NCBI GenBank assembly: GCA_026874595.1
Contig: CM049306.1
Location: forward strand, 35,420,019-35,484,018
DNA: 64,000 nt
DNA from: Sipunculus nudus
Lineage: Eukaryota; Annelida; Sipuncula; Golfingiida; Sipunculidae
Reading direction: 5' to 3'
The notes under the pieces are model-generated. The model was given only the letters and a program-made list of their open reading frames with translations. It was not told the origin of the DNA and searched no databases. Of this stretch, positions 37,243-60,929 are shown piece by piece (the first letter of the stretch is position 1; every line of letters starts with the position of its first letter). The position numbers and the translations under genes were made by a program.

Positions 37243-39562
37243 TCAAATTTTTACAATTTTTTTCTCTATTTTTGAGACCTTTAAGGATGTAGTTATCTGT
37301 CAACAGGGTTCAAAATGTAATGACTGGACCTAGAATCTTCCTTCTTGACACACAGGGTGACCCATGAAAAGTCTCCATGGAAACCTGAAATTAGGTCTCT
37401 GTTACCCATATCCTTTGAGCTATGGCACTCCAAAGTACACCTGATAATAAAGGAAAATTTGATACAAAAGCTGAAGTATCTGAACAACTAATGCGGAGAT
37501 CACCATAATTGTTTGTATGGATATTGATCATGAGATGTTTCATCAGTTTTTGCAGCCTGGTGGCACCACATGTATTTGTTCGGTCTTTTTTTTCGAATTT
37601 TTTTCTCTATTTTTGAGACCTTTAAAGATATGAACATCTGTTAACATGGCACAAATCATAACAACTGGACCTAGAATCTTCATTCTTTACACACAGGGAG
37701 ACCCATAAAATCCATGGAAACCTGAAATTAGGTCTCTGTTACCCATATCCATAAAGCTGTATGGCTCCAAAATACCTCCAGTATAATGAAAAATTTGATA
37801 CAAAAACTCCAGTATCTCAATAACTACAACACTGATGCTCATGATTTTTGGCATACATATGGATCATGACATGTTCAATCAGTTTCAGCAGACTGGGTGC
37901 GCCACCTCTATTTTTTTTCAAATTTTTACAAATTATTTTCTCTATTTTTGAAACCTTTAAGGATGTGGTTATCTGTCAACAGGGTACAAATTGTAACAAC
38001 TCGACCTAGAATCTTCATTCTTGTCATGCAAGGAGGCCCATGAAAAGTGTCTGTGAAAACCTGAAATTAGGTCTCTGTTACCCATATCCTTCAAGCTATA
38101 GGACTCCAAAGTATCCCTCAGAATAATGGAAAATTTGATACAAAAGCTGAAGTATCTGAACAACTTATCCAGAGACCACCATGCTTCTTTGCATGGATAT
38201 TGACCATTAAGTGTTTTTATTAGTTTCTGCAGACTGGTGGAGCCACTTTAATTTTTTTTTATAGTTTACGCACTTTTTCTCTATTTTTGAGATATATTAA
38301 TACAGACACAATCTCAGTCTGTTGGTTAATCTGTTTGATGCTTCAGTTGAATGGTTGGTTATATACTACTATTCAAATGATAAAATTTCCTTTCCCAGTC
38401 AGCTGAGCGTCATGACCCATGGGTCACTTGTTTACAAAGTCCATTATGTTTGGGCCCATTACTTATAGAAATTATACTTAACAGACTTAATTTCTGGCAT
38501 GTACATAGGAACTATATAGAGGAATATTTATGGTAAATATGAGGAAAAACAGATGAGTGGTTTTGATATTAGGCAGTCCTGAAGTGTGAAAATAGTATTT
38601 TAATAAAAAATGGAGGTTTTTCCTGGAAAAAAAGTCCTTAGTTTTAACATGTTTTGTGTTAAGTGATCAAATATCTTTCCTGATTTTTTACAAAATGCAT
38701 TATGTTTGGGCCCATAACTTTTTTAAATTATATAATACAGACATAATTTCTGGCATGTACATAGGAACTATATAGGGGAATATTTATGGCAAATATGAGG
38801 AAAAACAGATGAGTAGTTTTGATATTAGGCAGTCCTGAAGTGTGAAAATAGGTTTTTAATAAAAAATTGAGTTTTTTTTCTTAATTTCTCAAAGGAACTA
38901 AGTCGCAAACACCCAGTTTTCTGCTTGGTAGGAGATCTTGGGGACATCTAACATTAATGCTGAATTTTGGATTCCTAGGTCTTACGGTTTCAAAACGTGC
39001 CACATCTACGGACGACGGACAATGGACCACGACTATAGCTCAGATGACTCATAGTCAGCTTAGCTAAAAATTCAGAAAATTTGCTGATTAGAGGTGTGCA
39101 TATTACAGCTAGCATGTTCATAAACTTTTTTACAGTCACAGATTAGATCATCTTCACATTTGAATTTTATGCAAGCTCAAAGCCATCCAAGAGCTTTTTT
39201 GTTTGGAGAAACAAGTTTGATCACTTTAAATTTCAGGGAATCAGGGACGTAGCCTGCCCCTCCCCCCCCCCCCCCCCCCCCCCCGGTCGCATCAAGTACT
39301 TTCCGTCCTCTCGGAATTGCACTTAGTCTCTTAAAATTAAATTTTTTTAAAACACAATAAAATTCCTGTCCTGGTGTCCGCAAATTTTGGGACATATATC
39401 TACATTTCATTAGGGTTTATCCTGCAAATATGATATTTATTCATTTTGTGCAACTGATTTTTCTTATTGGAATTAAAACAGTAAATGTCGTGTTGAATTA
39501 TTGTGAGGTGTTTACAAACATACACACACACATATATATATACACACATTAAATATGTATAC

Positions 39563-39567
<5 letters not shown>

Positions 39568-39620
<53 letters not shown>
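39568..39620. repeat. (AT)n microsatellite
   Basis: Uninterrupted TA dinucleotides. Further (AT)n tracts lie at about 40333-40375, 41660-41704 and 43418-43453. Confidence 0.9.
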
Positions 39621-39621
<1 letters not shown>

Positions 39622-39769
39622 TGGATCCAACGCGCCTCCCCGTTGAGTTGCAATACCTCTCATTTATCTATATATTTATTTTCCCACGTCATGACTATTT
39701 TAATTTTTTTATTAATTAGCAATTAGCCTTTTTTTAAAGTTATCCATAGTTTATTACTTTCAAATGCAT

Positions 39770-39912
39770 TATGAACAGCTGCAGAGCGCCAGGCCCTGGT
39801 TGGGGTGGACCATGAACAATCTCACGGCTCCTCTGCTGATACCGGTACTCGAACTCACAATCTGTGCCCTGCTGAGTCCCTATATATATGCTGGCCACGG
39901 ACCCCGGTAAAA
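39770..39912 (-). mobile_element. tRNA-like SINE fragment, family 3
   Basis: On the minus strand a tRNA-like head contains the B box GAGTTCGAGTACC (39856-39844) after GGTCCGTGGCCAGCA, then a body with GGTCCACCCCAACCAGG. No tail was identified. Confidence 0.4.
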
Positions 39913-40328
39913 TGCAAATTTTAACATAAGACAACATTTCAGTTATTTTACCCCGGGTATTGCATTTAAGAGATAATATTTAAAAGTTATAAACGTGGAT
40001 GTGCCTTTTCGCAGTTGACATAGCATGTTGAAAACGATTGAAATTTTATATCCTAAGTTTGAAGAAATATAAATATTAAATATTGATTCCCTCCATAGTT
40101 TGACTAAAATATCTAAAGACATAATAGTTTCTGAGGACCAGAAAATCCTCATATTTATTTTGGTGAAGTTGCTTTAAAATGCCTTCTTTTAATTGTTTAT
40201 TCAAAAATTTTCCAATATTGGAGGGGGAAACCCCCTCCCATACCCTCCACCGTATACCTGTAATTAATATGGTTCATAGTTGAAATAAAAAATATATATT
40301 TTCAAACACTGAAATATATAACGTAGTT

Positions 40329-40377
<49 letters not shown>

Positions 40378-40507
40378 CTTAGTTAAAAAGCCCATAATAC
40401 CCCTCAAACCGCCTACCAAATATTAGTATAGTACCTGTAATTAACATGGTTTATAGTTGTAATAAAAAATATAGTTTCATACACTAAAATATATAACGTA
40501 GTAATCA

Positions 40508-40584
40508 TTAATATATATTTATATTTATATTTATATTTATATTTATATTTATATTTATATTTATATTTATATTTATATTTATAT
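40508..40584. repeat. (TTTATA)n microsatellite
   Basis: About 12 copies of the hexamer TTTATA, which on the minus strand reads as a meaningless Lys-Tyr repeat. Confidence 0.9.
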
Positions 40585-41479
40585 GTAACTGCTAGAAGAT
40601 TATTTGATCCATAGTTTCCTGCCATCTATGACCAGTATCCATTCACTCTTGGGTGAGAGGTTGTACCCTTGTGATTAATATCTTGGCCAGGGGTCTTAGT
40701 ATAGAGGAACAGGACACAACCCTAAAACTTTGTTGTCTCAGACTGTTAAACCATGTTTACGTGTCTTTGATCTGATTTGATATCTGTCTCAAGATTATTT
40801 CTTTTAAGGAGAGGTTTTGACAACACTTACACATAGCTCTGCCAACATAATAAATTCGTAATTTAAAACACCACCTTACAGATCACTCTGATATATTATG
40901 AACTTTTCCTTCTCTTCAAGTCCTACCTCTCGTAGAACTCTTAGATATCCTGAACACTTACTAACAACAGACTGTACAAAAAATAGGAGCTACAGATTGC
41001 AGTAACGAAATTAAAATCCTAACAGAGACAAGCAGGTATGACTATATAACCGTCTCTCTTATTTCAGGCAAGCCCAAAAGGTATGCTAAAGGGTATTTAT
41101 GTGTTTTTTTTTAATGAAAATATAATGGAATTTGAATACGTCAGTTGGCTTTAATTAGGTGATCAGGAGCTCCCATATTATAAGAGCATGTAGGTTATGC
41201 CATCTGGCGATAAATGATATAACTACTGGCACAACATCTATTCGTGTGAGCCACCAAACTTGAATCCATTATTTAACATATTTCTGTGAATAAAACACAT
41301 TTTATAGCGCTCTGGCATGTCAATATTAGCACATTAGGTAACCTTACCATTCTTTTAACATTTGATGAACAAACTATCATGTCAAACAAATGAATCGCAC
41401 AATTATTTTGCTCAGTTTTATTCTAGATTCTATTACATCAAATACTATTCATAATTTTCAGGGTATATAAGATTTTTTT

Positions 41480-41637
41480 GGTGGCCTTCGGGCCATCGCG
41501 CTTTCCCCTTGCACCTTAGGGTGATGGCGGGGTTGTTGAGACACGCGGTCCTCCGGCCTTTGAATGGTTCCTAGGTTGTCAATTCCCAGGAGTTTACGAA
41601 GTAAACATTTCTAAAAAAAAAACAAACAAACAAATCA
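41480..41637 (+). mobile_element. Retroelement 3' fragment with A-rich tail (tentative)
   Basis: A GC-rich island (GGCCTTCGGGCCATCGCGC) in AT-rich DNA ends in about ten A followed by CAAACAAACAAAT, as for a reverse-transcribed insertion. No coding sequence is present. Confidence 0.25.
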
Positions 41638-41657
41638 ATGACATCATTACATAAGAT

Positions 41658-41708
<51 letters not shown>

Positions 41709-42469
41709 TATAATAACTGATTTCTATTATAATTTAATTGTTCAATTATGTGAAATGAAAAGAAAGGCATGGTCATATGTTTCGAACAACTGTTGTAAAT
41801 TCTCAATGTTGCTTAGCATGCATTCCGGGGAGCTTGCCAAAAGATATTACAAACAGCAGCGACAATATAAATATTCAAGCTAAATAAATATATATCAGGT
41901 AATTATTAATTATCTTTCATCTTTGTCATGCAATTTACCATAATTTTATAACATAAATATATGGTTCTTTAAATGTCCCCCTAAATATATAGATTTATCA
42001 GAAAGTTATCCATGATAAAAATGTTGATAAACTTTATAAAGATTTTTTCTTGACTTTAGTGATTTTTAATTTTCCTCTTGTATATTTAGAAAATAAACAT
42101 TTTTATAGGGATTTCTTTTATCAAATTAATAACTGTTAGTAGGTTGTCAGTTGCATAACTGAAGTCATAATTTAAACACTTCCTTATGGAAAATGTGCAT
42201 ATACTGATAATACTTTGTAAATAAATAAATAATATTTTAATTCTTAATATATTTATCCTCTCCAGGTAACATTACCTACCTTTTGTTTTATTTTTTTTCT
42301 TTGGATATATACGGCTGGCAGGTTCTCTGATGTCACAGTAGGTGGCGTTCCTGTGAATCCCTGGTCAGTTTCCCATTACTCAGTCGTCTTTACTGCATTG
42401 CTTTCCGGGGTGCTGTCCCGACTGACTAACAGGTGGCAATATATGTAACATGTTTCAACCTGCCCCTAA

Positions 42470-42550
42470 CAGAACCCGCCCTAGCATTTATTGGCGGGGC
42501 GGGGAGCGCGGCCGGTACTGCCGTGGTGTTTTAAGCGCTGACGTATCGCT
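42470..42550. promoter_or_regulatory. CpG/GC-box promoter-like island
   Basis: ATTGGCGGGGCGGGG combines an inverted CCAAT core with an Sp1-type GC box in a short CpG-rich island 1.3 kb upstream of the Cactin-like frame. No exon can be tied to it. Confidence 0.3.
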
Positions 42551-43412
42551 TGTTTGCCAGTCTTTATATATCGGGTGCTAGTGTTTACATGATTCATTTA
42601 CTTTGGTCGCAGTTGCTAACGATGATATCATTTTTCTGTATCTTCATTGGCTGCCCGTCGAGATCAGCTTGGTCAGCGTGAATTCTGAATTTCCAATAGG
42701 TAATTGCGCTGGGCCCTTCGTGGTATTAATGCCTACGTGAAAGATGTCCCCGTTTTATTGCGTACGTTAACATTTTAATGGCTTAATCGACAGCTTTAAT
42801 GTGCGCGTGTGTGTGAGGGTGTGTGTGTGTTTGTTCAGTCAACTTTGCTGGCATAGCAGTTGCTTCAGTATGTACAGCTTGACCATGGTTGGCATAGCCA
42901 TATGATACCATATGAACAAGCGATACTTACCGTAGCAAGCATGCAAGGGGCCAAACAGACATTATAGGGATTTAGGTAAACATGCATGTATACTTGGTCC
43001 TCAACCCCATCTTTCTTGATCGCCACCTGAGTATAAATGATTTGCATCGAATTATCTTATTAAATATTGAAGTACATCCCAATAACAGGAACGAATGGGG
43101 AGCGGAATAGTACCTATTATTTAATAACAGTTATATCGAATTTACTGATGATGATCACTGCAAAACCTTTGGTTACAAGATATATCTGTATGCACTATAA
43201 AGCCATATGGGTTATACATATAGTTATTTTATTGAACCATTGAATGGCGGATCATGGTACTCTGTTTGTAATAAATACCCTACCTGCCTAAACATTTATA
43301 GATAAATTTCTTAATTCTAAACAGAAGATTCATATGAGCCAACAAAGTTTGTGGTCGGGGGGGGGGGGGGGTCGTCGTTTGTATCCCCCTCACCTTTGAA
43401 ACTTAATTTATA

Positions 43413-43456
<44 letters not shown>

Positions 43457-43648
43457 CCGCCCGCCCCTTCCACTGAATCCAGTTTGTATTTTATTACTAA
43501 TTTGAAATAAATAGTAAGCACTTTTGGACACCTTATCATAAGGGTTAGGCAATTCTAGTCCCTGGCGTCACACAGGAAATGAATAAACCTAAGGCGATAT
43601 GACACGAGTACATGACTGAATGGAGTCGATTGTTGGTTCAGCAATAGT

Positions 43649-43656
43649 TATAAAAG
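43649..43656 (+). promoter_or_regulatory. TATA box candidate for the Cactin-like copy
   Basis: TATAAAAG lies 173 bp upstream of the ATG, with a pyrimidine-rich TCACTCT about 25 bp further on as a possible initiator. A retrocopy with its own TATA box could be transcribed. No other support is available. Confidence 0.35.
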
Positions 43657-43828
43657 AACCCGCTAGATGTCACTCTATTCTGACCGTTTGATAAACGTAT
43701 CTGTGATATCGAACATCCAGCCAACGTCGTCTAGGATCGCAATGTGTACGTCTGATGATATTACTTTATAAAGCTAAGACTCGGACGTGAATCACACAAG
43801 TAAGAAAAGTTTTATTGAAGGCAGGAGT

Positions 43829-45514
43829 ATGTATTCGCGAGGAAGCAAAAGGGCGTGGGGGCCGTGCGTCCATACAGATGAATCAAACAAACCAAGAAAA
43901 CAGAGGAAAATACAGAGGATTCCTCTGACACCAACCAGCCCACAAAACAACAACTCTACTGGGACATTGGATAAACATGTATCGTTGCCGGAATGCAAAA
44001 CACCGACCCCGCAGGTATACCAATGTTTTACAAAATATTCAGAAAACCACGATGATAATTCTGAGCCGTTTCTTTGGCGGAAGAAGTACGAGAAATCCGA
44101 CCTGAGGAATATAGGTGAACAAGACGCCTTGTTAATACAACAGCGAGCAGTTAAAGCCAATATTGAAGAAGTAGAGCGATTAAGGCGGGAAAGGTTAGAG
44201 CGCGAGAAAGCAAGGGAGGAGAAACGAGCGTCACGTGACAAAGAAAGACATGCTTCGATAGGACAGTTTCTCGATAAACGATCCGAAGAAGAAGACGCGT
44301 TCTTGTTGTCACAGGTAAAGTTGAGGAGTAAAATAAGATTAGAACAGGGTCGGGCCATGCCAATAGACAGACTGGCTTTCCTAAGTGGCTCTTTGAATGA
44401 GCATTTCTCTCTGGGTGTAAACAAAGATAAATCTCCCATTGAACTGTTATCGGGATTAAAACCAAACGAATTGCATAATCTTTACTGTGATGTTCAGGTA
44501 TATCGGAAGTTGGACCACTCCTGTCCACCTTTGAAATCATTTTGGGATAATATCAGCACGATCGTCAAATCTACACTACCCAGCAATATACACAAGAGGA
44601 CACTAAATACTGAAGTTGTTGCATAGATTAGAGGCCTATTTAGATCAAAATCTAAAGAGCAACTAAAATCGTTGCAGAGAGCCATCGCGGAGAAAACAAA
44701 AGATAAAACAAATGACATCGAATACTGGCATGACATACAACGCCACCTGGAGGTACAAATTTCCGTTATAGATATTGAAGAATCGTGCACCTCGGCTCAC
44801 CATGGCAGGATCGGCTTATCTTCTTTAGCTTATAATTCGGTCTCTAATAATAATTATATAAGAAATTCGGCTGATACCGACAGGGAACTTATAGGTTTTA
44901 CTGATGGTAAATTATACCCGTATATTATACCTCTGCTGTCTGCGAAAGAGTTGCCGGAAGGGGCAAAAGTGGTAACAGTTGCACAAGATAAGGAGACTTT
45001 AGAAGCCGCCCGAAGAGCTGTGTTATCTAAGTATGAAAACACAGAAACAGCAAGTACGATATATAATGAAACATGCGGTATCAACTCAGAAAACTTTGAT
45101 GAAGAAGTCAATGTATCAGCAGATTCGATAGGTATAAATCCTGATTTTGTCTCTAAGAAACCCAGGTATTTCAACAAAGTGTTTACTGGATTTTCATGGA
45201 ATCGTTATAACCGGACGCATTATGACAGAGATAACCCTCCTCCTAAAATGGTTACCGGGTACCAGTTTAATATATTTTACCCGGAATTGATTGACAAGAC
45301 AACTCTACCTACATATCACGTGACACCATGTCAGGATGAGCCAGGATTGGCTGTTATTCATTTCAAGGCGGGGCCTCAATATGATGACGTGGCATTAAAG
45401 ATCGTTGACGGTGAATGGGACAGATCATGGAAACGTGGAGGTTACAGATGTACGTACGCCAGGGGCACGCTACAACTATGGTTCAAGTTAAGGCGTCAAG
45501 TTTATCGTCGCTAA
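43829..45514 (+). pseudogene. Intronless Cactin-like retrocopy with a single in-frame TAG
   Basis: One reading frame runs from the ATG at 43829 to TAA at 45514 (560 sense codons), broken only by TAG at 44624-44626 (codon 266). Cactin is a conserved nuclear, spliceosome-associated protein; the fly protein was found through binding to the IkB Cactus. Family signatures are in order: SEPFLWRKK (about 78-86), a highly charged coiled segment (about 116-150), SEEEDAFLLSQVKLRSKIR then GRAMPID (about 152-180), and after the stop KPRYFNKVFTGFSWNRYN, NPPPKMVTGYQFNIFYPELI and a C-terminus ending YRR. Cactins are usually several hundred residues longer at the N-terminus and come from spliced genes, so this is a shortened, diverged retrocopy. 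The long intact frame and conserved domains argue that it was under selection until recently. Readthrough, a nonsense allele or a base error are alternatives to a dead gene. Confidence 0.82.
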
Positions 45515-45575
45515 ATTGACCTTTCCTAGTAGTGGATTTTGAGTGGCGCGTACCCTATTTTTTTACCCATATATC

Positions 45576-45643
45576 TATGGTCCATCTCTTTATTATTTAC
45601 TTACTATCTCAAAATTAAGTTAATATTAAAGAGACGGACCATA
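45576..45643. repeat. 16-bp inverted repeat just 3' of the Cactin-like frame
   Basis: TATGGTCCATCTCTTT (45576-45591) pairs with AAAGAGACGGACCATA (45628-45643) with one mismatch across a 36-nt AT-rich spacer. It may be a transcript 3' hairpin or the relic of a tiny MITE. Confidence 0.5.
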
Positions 45644-46173
45644 TAGTGTGAAAAACGCCAGGAAAATGTCAGATAAGTTATATAATAAGGAAATGACCCA
45701 GAAAAATAACAAATTTAGCCGAAATCTTCACCAACTGCAATTCAAGCGCCTGTGGACAGGGTGTTTTGATCCTCCTTTCTAGAAGATCCTTCATCCGCCC
45801 GTTTTCTTCCAACCAAGTGACATCTGTTGGCGACGTCTGGCCCAAAATGTTCGGGTCCGTTATATCGTAAAAAAAGGATCGTTTGTGTTTTCTCATGTCA
45901 TTTAAGACGTGGCTCCTGTCGGACTGCGCATGCTCATGGCAAAAGTTTATTTACCCTCGTCGGAGATCTCAGGGTCGCAGGGTATTGGGTGCTCATGATG
46001 GTCAAAGCCCTGTTTAACATTCAAATACTTCTCGGGCGACATTTATCATGCTTTTTGCATTGTGTGATTAAGGTATCGTGATCTCAGGTGCTAATCTTAG
46101 CAGTACTAAATTGTAAAGCATTATACAAGAAGAAAATACTTTTCTTCCAGGCTGTACCGTTGGTGTAGTCATT

Positions 46174-46987
46174 AGCCCCATTTACACTAGAAAATTGTGG
46201 CGCGGGCCAGACCGGTCCAGAAAAATGTGGAGCGGGCTACATTTTAACTTGCGTTCAAACTGTGCCGGAACAAGTGACCATGTAAAGCGCGCTACCCTGT
46301 CAAGTTAGGCCGCATTGCGCTTGGCCCGGCCTAGAATCTGCATTGCGTTTACACGCAGATAAATACTGCAATCTAGCGCGGTCTAGATTGGATTCCCCCT
46401 TGCTTGCATGGGTAAATCCCAGTCACATGACAGCCGAGTCTTGCTGGAGTGCGCTAATAAAGATACCGCGCTCCACTTCTGTTTACACACGTTCGAAGCA
46501 CAAATGCAGGCCGCGCCAGACTGAGTCTGGCGCGCGCTAGAATCTGGAACAGACTCAAACCGGTGGTCAAAATGTTGCGCGCTCCAGACAAAAAATCCTC
46601 GAAATCTGGCGCGTTTGGGGGACATGGCGTTCGCAAAACGATGTAGAGCGCTCCAGAAAAACGTGTGTAAATGGGGCTCATTGGGCACTAGAATCTGGAA
46701 TATGGAACCGACTCAAACCGGTGGTCAAAATGTAGCGCTTTCCAGACCAAAAATCCTCGAAATCTGGCGCGTTTGGGGGACTTGGCGTTCGCAAAACGAC
46801 GTAGAGCGCTCCAGAAAAACGTGTGTAAATGGGGCTCATTGGGCACAGGAATCTGGAACCGACTCAAACCGGTGGTCAAAATGTAGTGCGCTCCAGACCA
46901 AAAATCCTCGAAATCTGGCGCGTTTGGGGGACTTGGCGCGCGCTAAACGATGTAGAGCGCTCCAGAAAAACACGTGTAAATGGGGCT
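46174..46987. mobile_element. GC-rich TIR element (MITE) with internal ~151-bp array
   Basis: AGCCCCATTTACAC (46174-46187) and GTGTAAATGGGGCT (46974-46987) are perfect terminal inverted repeats flanked by ATT on both sides. The interior has three units, marked by ACTCAAACCGGTGG at 46553, 46711 and 46862, and each internal unit also contains GTGTAAATGGGGCT, so the terminal sequence itself is amplified. Open frames across it are by-products of the repeat. Confidence 0.7.
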
Positions 46988-47799
46988 ATTATCTCCAATA
47001 TTACCCCCTCCCTCCCCCGTACACACATACACATGTTGGAAAGATGTTTGTAGTGGTATTTAACCTCGCACAAGAAACGAACTATTGGATAGGGTTAAAC
47101 AGACCAGGTAACAGGCTGTTTTAAATATTAATATCAGGACAATTGAGTTTTGAATTAATCTCGTGATCAATTGCATCGATGTTAGCAATGGCAATCTGGC
47201 ATCAATTTCTTGATTGACGCGCCACCTGTTGGCCGTATCAGAAACGTCGACTTCCATGTGAAAGAACCCTGCTGAAGAGAGCACTCCTTATTCCCAAAGA
47301 ACAGTAAAATAATTAAGAAATGACAAACAAACAGGCCAACACAATGCGATTATAATAAACAGCTTTATAAATTGAAAGGATGTAATTTTCGCCTCTGGAA
47401 CATCGTATCTCCACTGGAGGACGCTCTATTACATGGAACACATTCAGCAGCCTTCATGTTGATTTATTCCTTGATTTGGTCCCCCTCCCACCCAAGTCGG
47501 TTTGTTTATTAGCAATTTTCAGAAAAAAAATTATATCAAGGGTATTGAGGATCAATCTATTAAAATTTTGAATTAATCTGGATCACCATTATATAGTTTT
47601 AATTCAAATAATTCTATACAATTATGAGAGGGCCAAAAAGTCATTTATTGGTTTTGGGGGCCTGCTTTGTTCTGGAGCTCAACTGTGAACCCTTTAAGAG
47701 AAGCATGACACAGTGTAGACAAAGGAAACTGATAAGGATCCTGGCCAAGGTCGGCTAAAGTCCCTTAAGAAAGACTAGAAAACTAGTGAGCTGATGTAA
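46988..47799. other. Intergenic, no gene seen
   Basis: Unremarkable AT-rich sequence between the MITE and the ARF 3' end. Confidence 0.4.
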
Positions 47800-48587
47800 A
47801 ATAAAACATTCCATATAATGTATTTATTTACACAATACATTGTATAATCTGAATTCTTATACAAGAACCAATAAAATTGGCCACTGACATATTTGTTTTC
47901 ACTGACACTTCTCTCTGACAAGCAATCCTTGTTGAATGTGAACTCGAGGCAAAATTCAGACAAGGGTGTGAAACCTCCACTTAAATACATGACAATGTGT
48001 TTTATATACACATGGGACATTGCAGAAAGAAAATATCTTTTACACAAGTGTTAACAGCCTTCTACCCACAAACATTTTGTTCTCAACTTTTTTACTTATC
48101 CGCTACCCTCTGAAAACCAAAATGAAATCCCATACAGCCATTTAGAAAGGTGTCTTTACATATTTCTTAGCGTGCAATGCCCTCTAAGCTTAGAAATGAA
48201 AACAGTCTATTACTATCTGTTCATACAAGACTACATGAAAATACATGATTAGGAAATTCAAATTATTAACAAAACAGTGTTTTTGGACCATTCTGTGATA
48301 CTGCTCATAGTGCTTCAAAACCAAGGGGAATCGTTTATTTATCCATAATAAAGCAAAATAGCTTTTGCTATATATTTTTACATATAGTTTTATTGTTAAA
48401 AATGCATTCCCTAGAGAGAACAGATTAATGCATGTTTATTGTTAAACAAGTAGTTTATTGTTAAACAAGTAGAGTACTGGAGGTTATTTCGGTAAAGCTT
48501 TTTCCTTTTACATCCGCAATGAACACTGTTTGGAATGAGTCCATGTGTGATATTCGTAGAAATCATTATTTGGTCAGCAGATGATAT
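47800..48587 (-). other. Probable ARF 3' UTR
   Basis: AT-rich, without coding sequence. AATAAA on the minus strand at 47828-47823 is the best-placed polyadenylation signal, about 760 nt after the stop. Confidence 0.4.
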
Positions 48588-60771
<12,184 letters not shown>

Positions 60772-60929
60772 GTTGATGGGCGGAGGTTCAAATGTCCACA
60801 AAATTAATCTCCTGGGGTATGCTACACAGCAAACTGCTACTGGTGATCAGAGACCAGATTGTTCTTTTAAATGGAACAATCGCGCAGTCCTTTCCTTGTG
60901 TATGGAAGCAGTATTTCGCTAAAATACTT

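Larger units (their letters stand above)
33807..38431 (+). mobile_element. Helentron-like element P, inserted in M and interrupted by copy B
   Basis: It starts AGCTCAGCTGAC (33807-33818) and ends GTCAGCTGAGC (38398-38408), palindrome TGACCCATGGGTCA (38413-38426), CTTGT|T (38427-38431). The 5' and 3' 11-mers are exact reverse complements. The interior is an array of ~288-341-bp units (AATCTTC at 33922, 34210, 37334, 37675, 38010) split by copy B. Confidence 0.75.
32321..39065 (-). mobile_element. Helentron-like element M, interrupted by a nested element
   Basis: On the minus strand it begins AGCTAAGCTGAC at 39065, followed by the TTGTCCGTCGTCC leader. It ends with GTCAGCTGAGC, palindrome TGACCCATGGGTCC and TTTGT at 32321. 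Interior units of ~256 bp (TATGTTTGGGCCCA at 38445 and 38701) are split by insertion of element P. Confidence 0.55.
39066..43640. other. Microsatellite-rich intergenic region
   Basis: No conserved coding sequence. Besides the microsatellites, the SINE-like fragment and the promoter-like island listed separately, it has a C run of about 25 bases at 39,260 and a G run at 43,358. Confidence 0.5.

Noticed and set aside
33807-39065. A single 5.3-kb TIR transposon defined by the inverted AGCT(C/A)AGCTGAC ends at 33807 and 39065
   Set aside because: Each end has its own partner 3' terminus (38431 for plus, 32321 for minus), and the array empty site shows that P inserted into M, so the apparent TIRs are the 5' ends of two opposite elements.
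40413-40625. Lys-Tyr repeat protein
   Set aside because: Translation of the (TTTATA)n microsatellite.
43792-44439. 215-codon minus-strand open frame
   Set aside because: Antisense shadow of the Cactin-like frame.
46615-47124. 169-codon open frame with repeated peptide
   Set aside because: Arises from the ~151-bp units of the GC-rich MITE; the repeat explains it.
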